A stretch of 64,000 bases of DNA from Nipponacmea schrenckii (Eukaryota; Mollusca; Gastropoda; Lottiidae): assembly GCA_030562195.1 (NCBI GenBank), contig JAUJPP010000003.1:13423398-13487397 (forward strand), read 5' to 3'. Positions within the stretch are counted from its first letter, which is position 1. Every line of letters starts with the position of its first letter. The notes beneath the pieces are model-generated. The model did not search any database. It saw only the letters and a program-made list of their open reading frames with translations, and was not told where the DNA came from. Below are positions 60,801-64,000 of this stretch, piece after piece. The translations under genes and the position numbers were made by a program.

Positions 60801-63578
60801 TAATTTATTAGCAGCTTTTGTTATTAATATCATATATGACTTCTATAATTACAAGAAACAAAGACATCTGGCAGAAAAATTGATAATATGTAAAAAGAAG
60901 CCATAAATAACACTGATACAAAAAAAAATTCTTTTATGAATCATCAATGGTTTAGCTAAATCTTATAAAAAAAATTAACTAACAGAAACACATAATATAT
61001 CATAATTGGCACATAAAATACTATCACATATTTAAATAATAAACATCATCAAGTAACAATGTCACATACACTACAATAGATTATCTTTGAACATTTCAGC
61101 CACTTTTTCTGATGTTTTTCTTTACAAATACATTCGTCACATAAAGATGATATATATTCGAATGAATAAAAAACTTACATTTATCAAGTTCTGCATGTGG
61201 TGCACCTATACTCATTGGTATTCTAAACTGAGTAGGGTCATCTGATTCTAATATTTTTATCAACTCATCATCAGTTACATCTGGTGGACTGGGAACCTTA
61301 AAATTAATCATATCAGTAATGAAATAAGTCTGAAACATTATGCCATTTAACCTGGATAGCTATCTCTTATAGTAGTTGGTTCAGTCAGAAACTTTAACCC
61401 CTTCCTATAGAGATATTTAACCCCTTCCTATTGAGATATTTAACCCCTTCCTATAGAGATATTTGCTATTGAGACTGGACCAAACCCAAAACACCAATTG
61501 AAAATAGGCTATGTTCCTTATGTAATAATAATAAAATCGAAGATGAATTTCATGTTATTATGGTATGTAATGCATACAATGATATAAGAAGAAATTATTT
61601 AATTGAATTTGTAGACCCCACACTACCAAAATATCATGAGTTTAGCTATGATTTATTTTTATTAGTTATGGCAGACGATAATGCCCAGTTAAAACTAGGT
61701 CAATTTTTAGAACAAATGTCTTATAGGAGAAAATTGTTATTGTAATTTTATATATTTATAGTGCTCTTTTTAAAATTTTAAACATTTTATATACTCACTG
61801 CCTTTTTTAAATAGTTAACATATTCTGAACTGTTTTATGTCATTAGTGCTTCTATAAATACCGTGGTTTTAAGACAATTTTTATTCTAATAGCCTTTGTT
61901 GATTTTCTTAAATCATATTTTGTTTATTTTGTATTAAAAAAATTTTAACTCTTGTTAATTTACAGTTTATGAATTTTAAAGTATTTAATCTGCTGTATTT
62001 AAAAATTTACTGTGATAATTTAGTTTATACTGTAGTGTATCGTAGGTCAAATATGGCCGGAAATCATTATTTTTATTTTGTATATAGATATTGTTGTAAT
62101 ATGTAATGATTTGTTACACTTAAATAAAAATATTAATAAAAATATTATTATTATTTAACCCCTTCCTATTGAGATATTTAACCCCTTCCTATTGAGATAT
62201 TTAACCCCTTCCTATTGAGATATTTAACCCCTTCCTATGGAGATATTTAACCCCTTCCTATGGAGATATTTAACCCCTTCCTATAGAGATATTTAAACCC
62301 TTCCTTTTGAGATATTAAACCCCTTCCTATGGAGATATTTAACCCCTTCCTATTGAGATATTTAACCCCTTCCTATTGAGATATTTAACCCCTTCCTATA
62401 GAGATATTTAACCCCTTCCTATTGAGATATTTAACCCCTTCCTATTGAGATATTTAACCCCTTCCTATTGAGATATTTAACCCCTTCCTATTGAGATATT
62501 TAACCCCTTCCTATTGAGATATTTAACCCCTTCCTATGGAGATATTTAACCCCTTCCTATTGAGATATTTAACCCCTTCCTATTGAGATATTTAACCCCT
62601 TCCTATTGAGATATTTAACCCCTTCCTATTGAGATATTTAACCCCTTCCTATTGAGATATTTAACCCCTTCCTATGGAGATATTTAACCCCTTCCTATGG
62701 AGATATTTAACCCCTTCCTATAGAGATATTTAACCCTTCCTATTGAGATATTTAACCCCTTCCTATGGAGATATTTAACCCCTTCCTATTGAGATATTTA
62801 ACCCCTTCCTATTGAGATATTTAACCCCTTCCTATAGAGATATTTGACCCCTTCCTATTGAAATATATTTAACCCCTTTCTATGGAGATATTTAACCCCT
62901 TCCTATGGAGATATTCAACCCCTTCCTATGGAGATATTTTCAACCTTTTTCTATACATTTACAAATTTTGCAATTGAAATGGAGCAGTTTACCTTTAAAA
63001 ACTTATTTTATAAGTTGCTGAAGTTGCAATCATTTTTACAAATAGACAATAGCTTTTTTTCTCTAATATTAACATTTAACATTAAACATTATTATTTTGT
63101 AAAACACATAAAATAACTCATATGTCATGGATATCAGAGAAAAACTATCCTCTTTTGTTAATTTTGTTAATACCAGTAGGCCTATGACATATAAAATGAT
63201 AAATCTAGAAGGCAGGGTTCAAATGTAAAGTGGTATCAAATGTCAATTTTTCAGCAAAAATTACTTCCTTTTATCTGTGCAAAATGAGAGAAAAAACATC
63301 TGGAAAACTGAATTCCATTACTTACATTATCTGCTGTACAGATATTGACGAAAAACTTTTCATCTTTTTTATTCTTGAGTTTGACACAAAATCCTGAAAC
63401 ATTGGGAAAATGACACATTAATGAATAGAAGGACTGTTATTTATGGTTAAAATGCGCAATGTTTGTGCTACAATACAATATATAAACTTGACAAACCTGG
63501 TGATGGTATAACTGTAGAAAATGGTTTGTTCTGTGTTTGTAATTCACTTGATAGTTTATCAGTATCTTCACCAGTAGT
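55111..63578 (-). CDS. PIH1D1: PIH1 domain-containing protein 1 (5' end outside window)
   Basis: Nine exons on the minus strand: 63578-63497, 63393-63326, 61296-61179, 57410-57267, 56816-56723, 56317-56216, 56063-55976, 55575-55432 and 55149-55111, in frame, 292 residues visible. PIH-N domain: SPGFCVKLKNKKDEKFFVNI, PPDVTDDELIKILE, FRIPMSIGAPHAELD, GQGCTAYDVIVNPSFY and EWVILKNRKFVGDL, with the Lys residues that in PIH1D1 contact phosphorylated DSDD motifs. A CS-like C-terminal domain follows (LQLDLGEDRIVLET, YDLDIFLPYDI) and the protein ends TITMPVQPLS. PIH1D1 is the adaptor of the R2TP HSP90 co-chaperone complex (RUVBL1/2, RPAP3), acting in assembly of PIKKs, snoRNPs and dynein-type complexes. 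About 30 N-terminal residues including the start codon are missing and are not found before the window edge. The middle linker is shorter on conserved residues than the ends. Confidence 0.9.
57720..57830. repeat. Two tandem copies of a 50-base near-palindromic motif
   Basis: ATTACGTATTTCGACTTTGG is followed by CGAAAACGTATTGTAATCGT and CGGATT, twice in succession, then a poly-T run of about 30 bases. The motif recurs once, inverted, near 40300-40357. Confidence 0.75.
57865..60036. repeat. Tandem duplication of a 1.09-kb unit in PIH1D1 intron 3
   Basis: Unit 1 (57865-58955) and unit 2 (58956-60036) start with AATTCTTGGATGAGTTTGCA after a poly-T run and are nearly identical over their length with scattered substitutions (for example ACATAACTTCCGG versus ACGTAACTTCCGG). 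Inside each unit a segment of about 176 bases containing ACGGAAGGTGTGACC and ATTCAATATATTGTCTA occurs twice. No coding frame. Units contain CCGGAAGT and GCCGCCATTTTG motifs that resemble ETS and YY1 sites, with no evidence of function. Confidence 0.88.
60155..60210. repeat. Copy of the TAAAGAGGTTTTCT repeat family
   Basis: On the minus strand AAAGGGTTTGTAAAGAGGTT followed by TTCTAG, with TTAA at both ends (about 60162 and 60205). Same family as the element at 1281-1384, probably internally deleted. Confidence 0.45.
61396..61464. repeat. Left part of 23-bp satellite (three copies)
   Basis: Three copies of the unit TTAACCCCTTCCTATTGAGA plus TAT, cut off from the main array by a LINE insertion at 61465. 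Confidence 0.85.
61465..62152 (+). mobile_element. 5'-truncated non-LTR retrotransposon fragment inside the 23-bp satellite
   Basis: A frame from 61473 to the stop at 61745 encodes ENRLCSLCNNNKIEDEFHVI and then CNAYNDIRRNYL, the CxxC...H...C zinc-knuckle-like end region that follows the reverse transcriptase in many invertebrate LINEs. It is followed by about 400 bases of AT-rich 3' UTR ending in AATAAAAATATTATT repeats. The satellite sequence resumes after ATTT on both sides (61461-61464 and 62153-62156), consistent with a short target duplication. Only the last part of the element is present. Confidence 0.75.
62153..62940. repeat. 23-bp satellite array (about 34 copies)
   Basis: Head-to-tail copies of TTAACCCCTTCCTATTGAGA plus TAT with variation mainly at two positions (TTGA, TGGA, TAGA). 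It lies in PIH1D1 intron 2 between exons at 63326 and 61296. There are no spacers or associated genes, so this is not a CRISPR-like structure. Confidence 0.95.
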
Positions 63579-64000
63579 CTACAAAGTACAAAACAAAATA
63601 TTCAGATTAGAAATACCGGTAGGCCTACTGAAAATCAAAAATAATATTCTGCCACCTTGGTCCTTTTTAAAACCTGTATGGGCTAAGATTAAACAGTTTT
63701 TCAAGAACAAGGGCAATAACTTTGTTTTTGATTAAATTCTTTTGATTTTCAACAGGGTTCAGAACAAATTGTTCTAGTGTTTAGTAGGCCTATATAAAAT
63801 ACAATTACCAAGTTCATTTGACACGGTTCAATTTAGCCGAATAGTACTGTTTAAAATAGACAACAATATTTATCCTTTTTTAGTTATTTTCTTTAAGTTG
63901 TACAAAAGTCTGTGAACAAAAAACCATAATGTTTACAGTCTTTCTGTCCATGGCTTTGTTTGGTTGTTTTCCCTGACATACAATCCAATCAAATAACTAC
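63579..64000. other. 5' intron or upstream sequence of PIH1D1
   Basis: No start-codon exon of PIH1D1 is recognisable here, so its first coding exon is expected to the right of the window. Confidence 0.5.

Noticed and set aside
62153..62940. CRISPR-like regular repeats
   Set aside because: Repeats are contiguous with no unique spacers, and the DNA is eukaryotic; this is a simple satellite.

Overview
This is eukaryotic, AT-rich, intron-rich animal DNA. The gene content (VWC-rich extracellular protein, tyrosinase-like domains, tubby, PIH1 protein) and the repeats suggest a spiralian, most likely a mollusc. That is an inference, since no species-diagnostic sequence is present. All exon joins below were made by eye from splice consensus, reading phase and domain continuity.

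Layout. (1) Minus strand, 36542 down to 2204: one giant secreted-protein gene that I resolve into 54 coding exons, about 4,095 residues, in frame throughout. The order is signal peptide, thrombospondin-N/laminin-G-like domain, coiled coil, VWC; then two copies of a composite module (EGF, Kunitz, half-VWC, degenerate tyrosinase domain, Tyr-rich G-Y-D-x-x pentapeptide repeats, small Cys-rich domain); then about 31 tandem VWC domains, VWD, C8 and TIL. Head and tail match kielin/chordin-like BMP modulators. The inserted tyrosinase-like modules do not, and they are the main novelty here. (2) 36.5-46.3 kb: a probable divergent promoter region, then a long stretch with a decayed hAT/ZNF862-type fragment and short repeats. 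(3) Plus strand, 46367-52527: a complete tubby family gene (12 coding exons, 464 residues). (4) Minus strand, 63578 down to 55111: a PIH1D1 orthologue, tail to tail with the tubby gene; its first coding exon lies beyond the window.

Repeats are concentrated in introns. Three minisatellites sit directly upstream of 3' splice sites of the giant gene, and two of them are built from copies of the splice acceptor plus the start of the exon. There are TTAA-flanked (piggyBac-like) non-autonomous elements, a 1.09-kb tandem duplication, and a 23-bp satellite interrupted by a 5'-truncated LINE, the last two in PIH1D1 introns.

Function. The giant protein is probably an extracellular, BMP-binding or matrix protein. 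Its tyrosinase domains have lost copper ligands, so they may be structural or binding modules, while the neighbouring Tyr-rich repeats resemble substrates for DOPA-type crosslinking. Tubby (phosphoinositide/ciliary cargo adaptor) and PIH1D1 (R2TP/HSP90 co-chaperone) are conserved housekeeping or ciliary genes with no evident functional link to the giant gene.
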